The translations under genes were made by a program, and so were the position numbers. Of a stretch of DNA of 64,000 nt, positions 7,571 through 19,000 are shown in pieces. Source of the stretch: Botrimarina colliarenosi (GTDB taxonomy: Bacteria > Planctomycetota > Planctomycetia > Pirellulales > Lacipirellulaceae); the NCBI RefSeq assembly GCF_007859955.1, contig NZ_SJPR01000006.1, positions 62,001-126,000 on the forward strand, in the 5' to 3' direction. Every line of letters starts with the position of its first letter. Positions within the stretch are counted from its first letter, which is position 1. Below the pieces are notes generated by a model. It saw nothing but the letters and a program-made list of their open reading frames with translations. It made no database searches and was not told the origin of the DNA.

Positions 7571-8398
7571 TTAGAAGAGGATCACCGGCGCCGCCTCCGA
7601 TTTCTCGCCGGTGGTCCGCACCAGCTTCAACGCCAGCGGCCGCCACTGCGGCGGCGTCTCGCAGCGCCAGAACCGGAAGAAGTACGGGCTGCGTTCGTTC
7701 TTGAGGGCGTCGTCGTGCTCGATCAGCACCCGCGCGTCGGCCAGCATCGCCGGGTCGCGACGGCTCACTTCGACGAACGTCGGCCGCGACACGAACGGCG
7801 ATCGTATGACCGTCTCGTTGTCCCAGACCCACGACTCGTTCTCGCCGAGCTGGACCATCGAGACGTTCCGGAGCGACCGCGGCTGCCAAACCCGGACCGA
7901 CGTCGCCTCGGGAACGACGGCGGCCCAATGCGGGTCGACCTGTTCGGCGGCGAAGAGCGAAGCGAACCCCTCGCGGCCGGCGCCCCCCGCCGATCCGACC
8001 GCTTTCGCGTCGACCGCCATGCCGCGGGCTTGCATGTACGAACGCAGCGCCTCGGGTTGGCCCGCGGCGATCGCGGCGACGGCGCCGGTGAGGGCGTCGA
8101 GCAGGTCGGCGCGGGAGTCGTCCGGAAGCGACTGGAACGAGGTGACCCGTCGGACCTCGGCAGCATCGCGGCCGGGTCCCGAGCCGGCGGCAAAGTCCAA
8201 CGCCTCGCCAATCGCGGCCTTCGCCTCGCCGATCGGCCTGGCGGGCAAGTCCCTCCAATGGGACGTGAGCTGCTTATGGATCGTCGCCCGGGCGTTGGGG
8301 GGGCGCCGAACCGGTTCCTGCCGCGCGTACCAGAGGGCGACGTTCGCCACGACCACCAGCGCCACCAGCGCGAATCCGATCGCTTGCCTGCGGTTCAT
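7571..8398 (-). CDS. Membrane-anchored hypothetical protein
   Basis: 275 residues from the ATG at 8398. Residues 6-24 (AIGFALVALVVVANVALWY) form one N-terminal membrane helix. The remainder is predicted outside the cytoplasm, with an Ala-rich helical part (about 40-130) and a beta-rich C-terminal half containing several Trp (SWVWDNETVI, FFRFWRCETPPQW). It starts 65 bases after the DUF1559 gene on the same strand, so the two are probably cotranscribed. I do not recognise the family. Frames starting further upstream would overlap the DUF1559 stop and lack homology-like features. Confidence 0.65.
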   Translation of the reverse strand: MNRRQAIGFALVALVVVANVALWYARQEPVRRPPNARATIHKQLTSHWRDLPARPIGEAKAAIGEALDFAAGSGPGRDAAEVRRVTSFQSLPDDSRADLLDALTGAVAAIAAGQPEALRSYMQARGMAVDAKAVGSAGGAGREGFASLFAAEQVDPHWAAVVPEATSVRVWQPRSLRNVSMVQLGENESWVWDNETVIRSPFVSRPTFVEVSRRDPAMLADARVLIEHDDALKNERSPYFFRFWRCETPPQWRPLALKLVRTTGEKSEAAPVILF

Positions 8399-8463
8399 AA
8401 CGACTCGGGTTCTTTGAAATCGATCGGGCGTTCTTAGAGAGCGAGCGGGGCGGGGGACCCGGT

Positions 8464-9588
8464 TTAGAACGCGCCGCCGTCCATGCGGTGGGCCCGGGCG
8501 CGGTGCGTTTCGGGCGTGATGTCGTACGCCACCTCGGTGACCGAGCCGTCGCACATCGCCATTTGCAGCGCCGCCGGGTGCGCGCTGCCGAAGGCGAAGA
8601 TGTTAGCCGCGAAAGCCTCGTCGGTATCAGCCTGCGGCTGGTACTCGCCTTGCGAGAATGAGGCGGCGGGGTTCCACGCCACGCGGTGGTTGTCCCACTC
8701 GTAGCCGGCCCATGCGGTCTGGTTGTCACCCATCATTGACGGCCCGTTGGTGACGTTGACATCCTCATAGAGGCCCGGCGACAAGAACTTTTCGCCGATG
8801 AGATAGGTCTTACTCAGCCCATCGGTGATCTGGGCGGGGCGGACCTCGCTGCGGTAGTAGCTGACGCCGGTCTGGTAGTAGACCGAGTCGGGATCATTGG
8901 TCGGGGTCCAACGCGGCGTTTCGGTCTCGAGCGCTTCGTAGCTCGACGGGACCCACATGTTCGGTTCGCCGATGAAGTGCTCGGCCGCGCTGTAGAGCGC
9001 GTCGCCGCTGTTGGCGGCGTAGTCGACCTTTGTTAGACGCTTGTAGGGCACGACGCCGCGACCGGTTGTCGGTGTCCACGGGCCGTTGCCCGACGTCTTG
9101 AAAGGATAGACCGCCGCCGGCCGGCGGCTCGGGCAGTAGAAGACTTCGGGGGACGATTGCAGCAGCGTCAGATAGCCGGGCTCGAGCGGCTCGGCCGTCA
9201 CGTCCTCGCCGGCGGCCGCGTCGCGGAGCGCCCCCAGCTCGAGGTACTCCAGCAGACTGAACGGCCATCCGCCCGGTTGCTCGGCGCCATAGCCACGGTC
9301 GGCGTCGGCGACGAAGTCGCCCGACCAACCGCCCGAGGGGAAGTACCCGTGCGTGTCGAGGTGCATCTGCGCAGCGAGGCCGAACTGTCGCAACTGATTC
9401 TTACACGTCGTACGCCGCGCCGCCTCGCGAGCCGATTGCACGGCGGGCAGCAGCAATTGAACTAGCACACCGATGATGCCAATGACCACCAGCAGTTCGA
9501 CAAGCGTGAATCCGCGCGTGCGATGTGTCGAAGCCCATCGCCACGAATGTCGGTGACAGCCCCCGGAAGACTTGCCAGCTAACGTCAT
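8464..9588 (-). CDS. DUF1559 pseudopilin-like secreted protein
   Basis: 374 residues. Near residue 25 is a type IV prepilin cleavage and methylation site ([18 protein letters not shown]) followed by the helix [20 protein letters not shown]. The remainder is the DUF1559 domain (also called SBP_bac_10-like), ending with the usual H...DG box, here [11 protein letters not shown] and a final HRMDGGAF. The family is greatly expanded in Planctomycetes and is thought to be assembled or exported by type II secretion/type IV pilus machinery; its role is not established. GAGGTGCG upstream of the ATG serves as ribosome binding site. The next gene on the strand encodes a membrane-anchored protein. Confidence 0.93.
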   Translation of the reverse strand: MTLAGKSSGGCHRHSWRWASTHRTRGFTLVELLVVIGIIGVLVQLLLPAVQSAREAARRTTCKNQLRQFGLAAQMHLDTHGYFPSGGWSGDFVADADRGYGAEQPGGWPFSLLEYLELGALRDAAAGEDVTAEPLEPGYLTLLQSSPEVFYCPSRRPAAVYPFKTSGNGPWTPTTGRGVVPYKRLTKVDYAANSGDALYSAAEHFIGEPNMWVPSSYEALETETPRWTPTNDPDSVYYQTGVSYYRSEVRPAQITDGLSKTYLIGEKFLSPGLYEDVNVTNGPSMMGDNQTAWAGYEWDNHRVAWNPAASFSQGEYQPQADTDEAFAANIFAFGSAHPAALQMAMCDGSVTEVAYDITPETHRARAHRMDGGAF

Positions 9589-9680
9589 CGACGCACCTCG
9601 GCAGGTGACGGTTTGAAATCAGAGACGCTTGCAGCAGAGCAGGTCTCCTCGCACTTGATACCGCGCGTGCCGGCAATTGT

Positions 9681-9797
9681 CTAAATAAGTTCCAACGTCA
9701 GCGCCTTCCCAGGCAGAGCTTGCTTCAGCGCACGATCAATCGTGTCGCGAAGCCGCTCGCGGGTGGTGAAGGCGTCTCGAATGCTTGTGAGCGGCAT
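9681..9797 (-). pseudogene. Possible C-terminal remnant of an unknown gene (38 aa)
   Basis: A short frame reads MPLTSIRDAFTTRERLRDTI and continues to KALTLELI-stop. The amphipathic charged pattern and G/C third positions look like a genuine protein end. The only ATG lies within the inverted repeat at 9788-9815, so the fragment may be what remains of a longer gene truncated where the repeat inserted. No family recognised. Confidence 0.25.
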
Positions 9798-9869
9798 GGC
9801 GCTAGCCACCGGTGAACCCTCGGGTGACATACCCCTCACCTTACCGGCGGCTAGCGCCGTGCCGCTCAG
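9788..9869. repeat. Inverted repeat element (GGCGCTAGCC family)
   Basis: Left arm 9788-9815 (TGAGCGGCATGGCGCTAGCC plus CACCGGTGA) pairs imperfectly with the right arm up to 9869 (GGCTAGCGCCGTGCCGCTCA). It begins about 20 bases after the stop of glnA in the transcription direction and may act as a transcript end. A single arm of the same family is present at 59221-59248. Confidence 0.8.
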
Positions 9870-9889
9870 GGGTCGCAGCCGATCGCGTC

Positions 9890-11302
9890 CTAGATGTCGT
9901 AGTACAAGCAGAACTCGTACGGGTGGGGCCGGAGGTTGATCGCCTCCACCTCGTTCTTGCGCTTGTAGTTGATCCAGGTGCTGATCACGTCTTCGGTGAA
10001 GACGTCGCCGCGGAGGAGGAACTCGTTGTCCTTCTCCAGGGCGTCGAGCGCCTCGGCGAGCGAGCCGGGCGCCTTCGGCACGACGGCCAGCTCCTCGGGC
10101 TCAAGGTCGTAGATGTTCTTGTCGAGCGGTTCGCCCGGGTGGATCTTGTTCTGGATGCCATCGATGGCGGCCATCGTGATCGCGGCGAACGTCAGGTAGG
10201 GGTTCGAGCTAGGGTCGGGGCAGCGGAACTCGATCCGCTTCGCCTTGGGGCTCGGGCTGTACATCGGGATGCGGCACGCGGCCGAGCGGTTGCGCTGGCT
10301 GTAGGCGAGGTTGACGGGCGCCTCGTAGCCGGGGACCAGACGCTTGTAGCTGTTAGTCGTCGGGTTGCTGAAGGCGAGGATCGCGGGGGCGTGCTTGAGG
10401 ATGCCGCCGATAGCGAAGATCGCCTCGTCCGATAGGCCCGCGTAGCCGCTGCCGGCGAAGAGGGGCTGGTCCCCTTTCCAGAAGGAGATGTGCGTGTGCA
10501 TCCCCGAGCCGTTGTCGCCGAAGAGCGGCTTGGGCATGAACGTGGCGGTCTTGCCGTGTTGGAAGGCGACGTTCTTGATGATGTACTTGTAGAGGCAGAC
10601 GTTGTCGCCCATCCGCACCAGCTCGTCGAATTTCATATCGATCTCGCACTGGCCGGCGGTGGCGACCTCGTGGTGCTGCGCCTCGATATCGATGCCGCTG
10701 TCGATCATCAGCTGCATCATCTCGTTGCGGAGGTCCATCAACTGGTCCGCCGGCGGGCAGGGGAAGTAGCCCTCCTTGTGCCGCAGCTTGTGGCCCAGGT
10801 TGGGCCGTTCGTCGGCGCCGCGGTTCCACTCCGCTTCGGAGCTGTCGATCGAGTAGAAGCCTTGCGACGGCGTCTGATCGAACCGCACGTCGTCAAAGAC
10901 GAAAAACTCCGCCTCGGGGCCGATGTAGACCGTGTCCGCGATGCCGGTCGACTTCAGGTAGTTGACGGTCTTGCGGGCGACATTCCGCGGGTCGCGGGTG
11001 TAGTCCTCACGGGTGATCGGGTCCTGGATGTTGCAGATCAGGCAGATCGTCGGGAGCTTGGTGAATGGATCGACAAAGGTCGTGTCGGGGACCGGCATCA
11101 GGAGCATGTCGCTCTCGTTGATGGTCTGCCAGCCGCGGATGCTGGACCCGTCGAACCCGAGGCCGTCCTCGAAAGTCGCCTCGTCGAGCTTGCCGGCCGG
11201 GATGGTGAAATGCTGCCAGACCCCGGGGAAGTCCATGAAGCGAAGATCGACGGCCTTGATGTCCTTCTCACGGATCATCGCCAGCACTTCTTGAGGAGTC
11301 AT
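9890..11302 (-). CDS. glnA: Glutamine synthetase, type I
   Basis: 470 residues; ATP-dependent amidation of glutamate, a cytoplasmic dodecamer in this family. The beta-Grasp N-terminal domain carries [12 protein letters not shown]. Metal ligands lie in [11 protein letters not shown] and in [14 protein letters not shown]. The ATP-binding segment is [16 protein letters not shown]. Glutamate-binding residues lie in [17 protein letters not shown], and [14 protein letters not shown] contains the conserved Arg pair. [10 protein letters not shown] holds the Tyr that is adenylylated in enterobacterial GlnA, so covalent regulation is possible. ATG 11302 is chosen; a GTG two codons upstream is the alternative. 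Divergent from the type III enzyme. Confidence 0.97.
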   Translation of the reverse strand: MTPQEVLAMIREKDIKAVDLRFMDFPGVWQHFTIPAGKLDEATFEDGLGFDGSSIRGWQTINESDMLLMPVPDTTFVDPFTKLPTICLICNIQDPITREDYTRDPRNVARKTVNYLKSTGIADTVYIGPEAEFFVFDDVRFDQTPSQGFYSIDSSEAEWNRGADERPNLGHKLRHKEGYFPCPPADQLMDLRNEMMQLMIDSGIDIEAQHHEVATAGQCEIDMKFDELVRMGDNVCLYKYIIKNVAFQHGKTATFMPKPLFGDNGSGMHTHISFWKGDQPLFAGSGYAGLSDEAIFAIGGILKHAPAILAFSNPTTNSYKRLVPGYEAPVNLAYSQRNRSAACRIPMYSPSPKAKRIEFRCPDPSSNPYLTFAAITMAAIDGIQNKIHPGEPLDKNIYDLEPEELAVVPKAPGSLAEALDALEKDNEFLLRGDVFTEDVISTWINYKRKNEVEAINLRPHPYEFCLYYDI

Positions 11303-11912
11303 CGACACACAGCCCTAGGGACGGGGGGAGAGACGCGGTGGGAATGCAATTTGCTTCCGTCGGGGCGACGGCTTCGTGCGGAGCCGCAACGTCCCAACGG
11401 GAGCGACCGACAAGACGCGATGCGGCGAGAGGCTGCCCGGCATTGATTCGGGGCCAAACCAGCAATCGCTGCTCAGACGATACCCCGTCAGGCGATCGGC
11501 AGGGAAGAGTCGCGGCCGCCGATTCCCCACCCGCCGCCGATTCCCCCACCGTTCGTCCCGCCCGGTCGCTCCAGCGGCGATGCCGTCATTCTGCGCTTGC
11601 CGAGCGCGCTGACTAGGCAGCGGGACGGTTCTCAAGGCCGCCGAACGCCAGGATAAAAGGGCGCCTGCACTGACGGTATCGAATTTGCTATTCTGCGCGA
11701 GCCTAGTGTGTGAGGCCCGTTGGTTTGGTCCTCGGGCGACGCCACGCGGTGGCGCCGGCCCGTCCTTCTGGGGATTGGATTGCGTCGCCTCATCGTCCCT
11801 CCCTTCTGCCGGTCTAGCGCTGAGCCAGCCGTCTCGAACCCTCCTCGCTGCTGGGGAGACCGTAGGTCGCCAAATCGGGCGCCAGACCCCTCGTACAAGG
11901 CCTTGAAGCTAC
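11303..11912. other. Divergent regulatory region between two glutamine synthetase genes
   Basis: About 600 bases with no supported gene, containing the promoters of both glutamine synthetase genes. I see no recognisable glutamine riboswitch or NtrC site. The TATCGAATTTGCTATTCTG segment at about 11677-11695 resembles a -35/-10 layout only loosely. The length leaves room for a leader RNA upstream of the GTG at 11913. Confidence 0.35.
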
Positions 11913-14102
<2,190 letters not shown>

Positions 14103-14154
14103 CGCCGTTCTTGAGCGTGTGACGGGGCCGTGGCCCCTCACAACCTATTTGAGA

Positions 14155-14196
14155 GCCGCGGCGGCCTTCTCGGGGGCCGCCGCGGTTTCTTTTTTG
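14155..14196 (+). terminator. Rho-independent terminator of glnN
   Basis: GCCGCGGCGGCC pairs with GGCCGCCGCGG around an eight-base loop and is followed by TTTCTTTTTT. It starts about 50 bases past the glnN stop. Confidence 0.93.
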
Positions 14197-14318
14197 GGTC
14201 TTTTGCTCGAATGCGTGGGGACGCTGCCGCGGTCTGCCCGACCCAAGTTGCCCCGTGAGGCGACGGGCGTCACACTGCTGGTTGGTGATTACGACCCCTA
14301 GTCCCCCGGTCCGCCCGG

Positions 14319-15374
14319 ATGAGCGAGCGAAAGCAGGGATTCTTGCCGACCAAGGCGACCTTCGAGCTGGGTGACCAGATCGGCTCGGGCACCGTCGGCG
14401 TTGTTTATCGGGCGACCAGCCCCGACCTGCCGGAGCCCGTCGCCGTCAAGTTGCTCAGCCCCAACGTGTCGGGCGACGCGGCGATCGTCGAGCGCTTCGA
14501 GCGCGAGATCGTCGTCATGGAGCGGCTCAATCACCCGCACATCGTCCGCAACTACGGCGGCGGACGGATCGATGGCCAGCTCTTCTACGCGATGCAGCTG
14601 CTCGATTGCGGCTCGCTGAAGGACCGCCTCCGACGCGGGCCGCTGCCGTGGCCCCAAGTGGCGGCCTACGGCGTGCAGATCGCGTCCGCTCTGCAGCACG
14701 CCCACAACCACGGGATCGTCCATCGCGACCTCAAGCCGAGCAACCTCTTTTACGACCGCGACGGGAACCTCGTGCTGGGCGACTTCGGCATTGCGCGGGA
14801 CCTCACGGCCCAGGCCGACATCACGCAGCACGGGATGACGGTCGGCACGTTCAGCTACATGTCGCCCGAGCAGATCACGGCCGACGCCCGGATCGACGGC
14901 AAGGCGGACCTCTACTCGCTGGGGTGCGTGCTGTTCGAGATGCTCACGGCCAAGACCCCGTATCAAGGGGCGTCGTTCGCCCAGGTGTGGGACCAGCACC
15001 TGCACGCGCCGCCGGCGAGTGTCCGGGCCGCCCAGACCGAGGCGGGTGTGCCGGTCACGTGTCCCGAGTGGCTCGACGAGTTGATCCGCAAGCTGCTATC
15101 GAAAAAAGCGTACGAGCGGCCGTTCAACGCCCGTGCCGTCGAGGGCGTCTTGCTGCAGCACCTGCTCGACGAGTTTGGCGAAGAGGAGGCCAAAAAGCTG
15201 ACCCGCCTCGACGGGCCGCACGCCCTGCCGAGAGGCGGCGACGAGAAACAGCGTACGTGGGTGATCTGGGTCGTGCTAGCAGCGCTCGTCGTGGGGCTGG
15301 CCTATGCCGCGGCGGGGGGCTCGTCCGACTCGCCAATCGAAACTCCCCCACAGGAGCAATCGGCCAAGCCGTGA
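14319..15374 (+). CDS. Membrane-anchored Ser/Thr protein kinase
   Basis: 351 residues. The Hanks-type kinase domain spans roughly residues 17-285. Visible features are the glycine loop IGSGTVGVVYRA, the catalytic Lys in PVAVKLLS, catalytic loop HRDLKPSN, DFG in LVLGDFGIARD, and MSPEQ for the APE position. Near residues 305-325 (WVIWVVLAALVVGLAYAAA) is one membrane helix. The short tail after it would be outside, so there is almost no sensor domain. All catalytic residues are present. The stop codon overlaps the GTG start of the next gene (GTGA), implying translational coupling. Targets are unknown. Confidence 0.93.
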   Translation: MSERKQGFLPTKATFELGDQIGSGTVGVVYRATSPDLPEPVAVKLLSPNVSGDAAIVERFEREIVVMERLNHPHIVRNYGGGRIDGQLFYAMQLLDCGSLKDRLRRGPLPWPQVAAYGVQIASALQHAHNHGIVHRDLKPSNLFYDRDGNLVLGDFGIARDLTAQADITQHGMTVGTFSYMSPEQITADARIDGKADLYSLGCVLFEMLTAKTPYQGASFAQVWDQHLHAPPASVRAAQTEAGVPVTCPEWLDELIRKLLSKKAYERPFNARAVEGVLLQHLLDEFGEEEAKKLTRLDGPHALPRGGDEKQRTWVIWVVLAALVVGLAYAAAGGSSDSPIETPPQEQSAKP

Positions 15375-15919
15375 ACGACCCGACGAACGAGAAGCTCGGC
15401 CTACTTTGGCTCGATGAAGTCACTCGCGTCTGGCGACGCAATAAGGAGCACGCCGACGCGGCGATCACGCAGCTCTCCGAAGCCCAGCTCCGCCAGACCC
15501 TCGCCCCCGAGGTCAATTCTGTCGCGGTCGTGATGAAGCACGTGGCCGGTAACCTCCGGTCGCGGTGGAGCGGCTTTCTGACCACCGACGGCGAAAAGCC
15601 CGACCGCGGCCGTGACCGCGAGTTTGTCGACGACTACCCCAGCCGCGACGCGATGCTCGCCGACTGGGAAGACGGCTGGCGGGTGTTGTTCGAGGAGTTG
15701 GGCTCTCTGACGCCCGCAAGCACGCTGCGAACGGTCGAGATCCGCGGCTGCCAACTCAGCGTACCGGAGGCGATCCTCCGGTCGATTTCCCACTGCTCGT
15801 ATCATATTGGGCAAATTGTCCAGACCGCCCGCGTCGTCGCCGGCGACGACTGGGTCACCCTGACGATCCCCCGCGGTGAGTCGGAATCGTTCAATCAAGA
15901 GCGGTGGGGTCGGGGCTGA
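15371..15919 (+). CDS. DinB-superfamily protein (DUF1572-like)
   Basis: 182 residues from the GTG at 15371, which overlaps the kinase stop. The helical pattern and histidines fit the DinB/YfiT-like four-helix bundle: VAVVMKHVAGNLRSRW near residue 55 and ISHCSYHIGQIVQTAR near residue 140 supply the His residues that bind metal in this superfamily. The 180-residue length suits DUF1572. Members are often thiol-dependent metalloenzymes of unclear substrate. Translational coupling to the kinase suggests a functional link, but no mechanism is visible. Confidence 0.85.
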   Translation: MNDPTNEKLGLLWLDEVTRVWRRNKEHADAAITQLSEAQLRQTLAPEVNSVAVVMKHVAGNLRSRWSGFLTTDGEKPDRGRDREFVDDYPSRDAMLADWEDGWRVLFEELGSLTPASTLRTVEIRGCQLSVPEAILRSISHCSYHIGQIVQTARVVAGDDWVTLTIPRGESESFNQERWGRG

Positions 15920-16061
15920 GTCGCCTCTAGCGCCGCGATTACTTCGGCCGAATCGCGGTTCTCACGGATCGGTCGCTTCTCCGATCTGTACAACCGTTCT
16001 AAAATGCCGGGTCCCCCTCCCAGCAACCCCGCCGCGTCGCGGCTTGGAGCCGCCCCGCCCT

Positions 16062-19000
16062 ATGCCCGCCTCTGATATCGTTATCCGCGGCGCCCGCGAA
16101 CATAACTTGCGTGGCGTCGACGTGACGCTCCCCCGAAACCAGCTCATTTGCCTCACCGGCGTCTCGGGGAGCGGCAAGAGCTCGCTGGCCTTCGATACGC
16201 TGTTCGCCGAGGGCCAGCGGCGCTACGTGGAGAGTCTTTCGACGTTCGCGCGGCAGTTCCTGGGGCAGATGCCCAAGCCCGACGTCGATCACATCTCGGG
16301 CCTCAGCCCGTCGATTTCGATCGCCCAGAAGCAATCGGGCAACAACCCGCGGTCGACGGTCGGCACGATCACCGAGATCTACGATTTCCTGCGGGTGCTT
16401 TTCGCCCGCGTCGGTCAGGGGCATTGCCCGAGTTGCGGCGACCCGATCGCGGCGCAGAGCCGTGAACAGATCCTCGGCCGCATCCTCACGCTGGCGCCGA
16501 AGACCCGCTACATGGTGCTCGCCCCGGTGGTGATGCAGCAGAAGGGGGAGCACCGCGACCTCTTTGAGGACCTACTGAAGAAGGGCTTCGTCCGGGTCCG
16601 CGTCGATGGCGACGTCTATGACTTGAGCGCGGCGCCACAGCTCGACCGTCAGCGCCGCCACGACATCGAGGTGGTGGTCGATCGCCTCGTGGCGAGCCCG
16701 ACGATCCGTGGACGGCTGAGCGAAGCGGTCGAGACAGCGCTCCGCATCAGCGGCGGCACGCTGATCGTAGCCGTCGAGAAAGACGAAAAGTCGAAGACGC
16801 CCGAAGGGGGAGACGTCCCCGAAACCAGTCGCGGTAAGACCAAACGCAAGCAGGTTGGCGTCCAAGAGGGCGACATCGTCCTGTCGGCCGACTTCGCCTG
16901 CGTGAAGTGCGGGCTGTCGTTCGTCGCGCCGACTCCGCAGCTGTTCAGCTTCAACAGCCCCCAGGGGATGTGCCTGACCTGCGACGGGCTGGGGGAGATG
17001 TACACGTTCGACCCCACGGCGCTCGTGGAGGACGCGTCGAAGTCGTTCGCCGGCGGAGCGTTGGCGTTCGTTGGCCGGTGGCGCGACCTGGGGCGCTGGA
17101 AGCGGCACCTCTACCAAGGCGTCGCCGACTCGATGGAGCGGAAGCTCGACCTGGAGGAGGGGACCCTCCTCGAGACGGTGTGGAGCGAGATGCCCGAAGA
17201 GCACCGCTTCCTCTGGTTGTGGGGGACGGGCGACGCCCACATCACCTACACCTGGAAGACCGGCCGGGCGACCCAGAAGTATGGCGGACAGTTCGAGGGG
17301 ATCATCCCCGAGCTGCTCGAGAAGTACCGCACCTCGCAGAGCCAGATGCAGATCCGGCAGCTCGAGAAGTACATGCGGATCATGCACTGCCCCGACTGCG
17401 ACGGCCGCCGGCTCAACCCGCAGGCTTCGAACGTCCGGCTGACGACCACCGACGCGGCTTTCGACAAGGCCGCCGCTACCAAGACGCTCCCGGACGTGTG
17501 CGGGCTGTCGATCGACGACGCGGCCGCGTTCTTCGGCGGGCTCGAGTTGGGCAAATCGCAGCAGATGATCGCCTCCGAAGCGATCAAGGAGATCCGCGGT
17601 CGCCTCGGCTTCTTGACCGACGTCGGCCTCGGCTATCTGTCGCTCGACCGCACCGCGCCGACCCTGTCGGGCGGCGAGACGCAGCGGATCCGCCTCGCGG
17701 GGCAGGTCGGCTGCGGCTTGGTGGGCGTTACCTACGTGCTCGATGAGCCCTCGATCGGTCTGCACCCGCGCGACAACGTCCGGCTGATCGGCACACTCGA
17801 ACGGCTCCGCGACCTGGGCAACACCGTCGTCGTCGTCGAGCACGACGAGGACACGATGCGCGCGGCGGACCTGCTGATCGACTTCGGTCCCGGGCCCGGC
17901 GTGAAGGGGGGCGAGGTGGTCGCGGTCGGGACGGCCGCCGAGATCGCCAAAGAAGAGCGGAGCCAGACCGGCGCCTTTCTCAGCGGCCGGCGTGAGATCC
18001 CGGTGCCCAAGACGCGGCGGATTACAGAATTTGGATCGCGGAAGGCGGATTCTTCGGAGGAGGGCCTCGAAGAGAACCAATCCGAAATCCGAAATCCGCA
18101 ATCCGAATTCCCATGCCTCCGCGTCGTCGGCGCCCGCCACAACAACCTCAAGAACGTCACGGTCGAGATCCCGCTCGGCGCGTTCGTCTGCTTCACGGGC
18201 GTTTCGGGGTCGGGTAAGTCGTCGATCGTCAACGACATCCTCATGGAGTCGCTCCGCCGCGACTTAATGAAGGGCAAGGGCGAGCCGGGCGAGCACGACG
18301 CCATCGAAGGCGTCGAGCACCTCGACAAGGTGATCGCAATCGACCAGTCGGCGATCGGCCGCACGCCACGCTCGAATCCCGGCACCTACATCAAGGTGTT
18401 CGACGACATCCGCAATCTCTACTCGCAGCTGCCCGAGTCGAAACGGCGGGGCTACAAGCCAGGGCGGTTCAGCTTCAACGTCGCCGGCGGGCGCTGCGAG
18501 GCGTGCGACGGCAACGGCGCCAACAAGCTCGAGATGGACTTCCTGGCGGACGTCTGGGTCACGTGCCAAGTCTGTGCCGGCAAGCGTTTCAATCGCGAGA
18601 CGCTGCAGGTCGAGTTCAAGGGCGCCTCGATCGCCGACGCGCTCGAGATGGACATCGTCCAGGCGATGCAGCACTTCGAGTCGATCCCGCAGATCCACCA
18701 CAAGCTGTCGACGCTCCACGACGTGGGCCTCGACTACCTAAAGCTCGGCCAGCCCTCGCCGACGCTCTCCGGAGGCGAAGCGCAGCGGATCAAGCTCGCC
18801 AAGGAACTGGTGAAGAAGTCGACCGGCAAGACGCTTTATGTGCTCGACGAGCCGACGACCGGTCTGCACTTCGCCGATATCGACATGCTGCTCAAGGTGC
18901 TCCATGGTTTCGTCGACCAGGGGAACACCGTGCTCGTCGTCGAGCACAACCTCGACGTGGTGAAGACCGCCGACTGGATCATCGACATCGGCCCCGAAGG

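Noticed and set aside
11303..11912. Glutamine riboswitch between the two glutamine synthetase genes
   Set aside because: I could not find the conserved core or pseudoknot; only general GC-rich hairpins are seen.
16572..18140. 522-codon minus-strand frame within the UvrA gene
   Set aside because: Antisense of conserved UvrA motifs, with no domain of its own.
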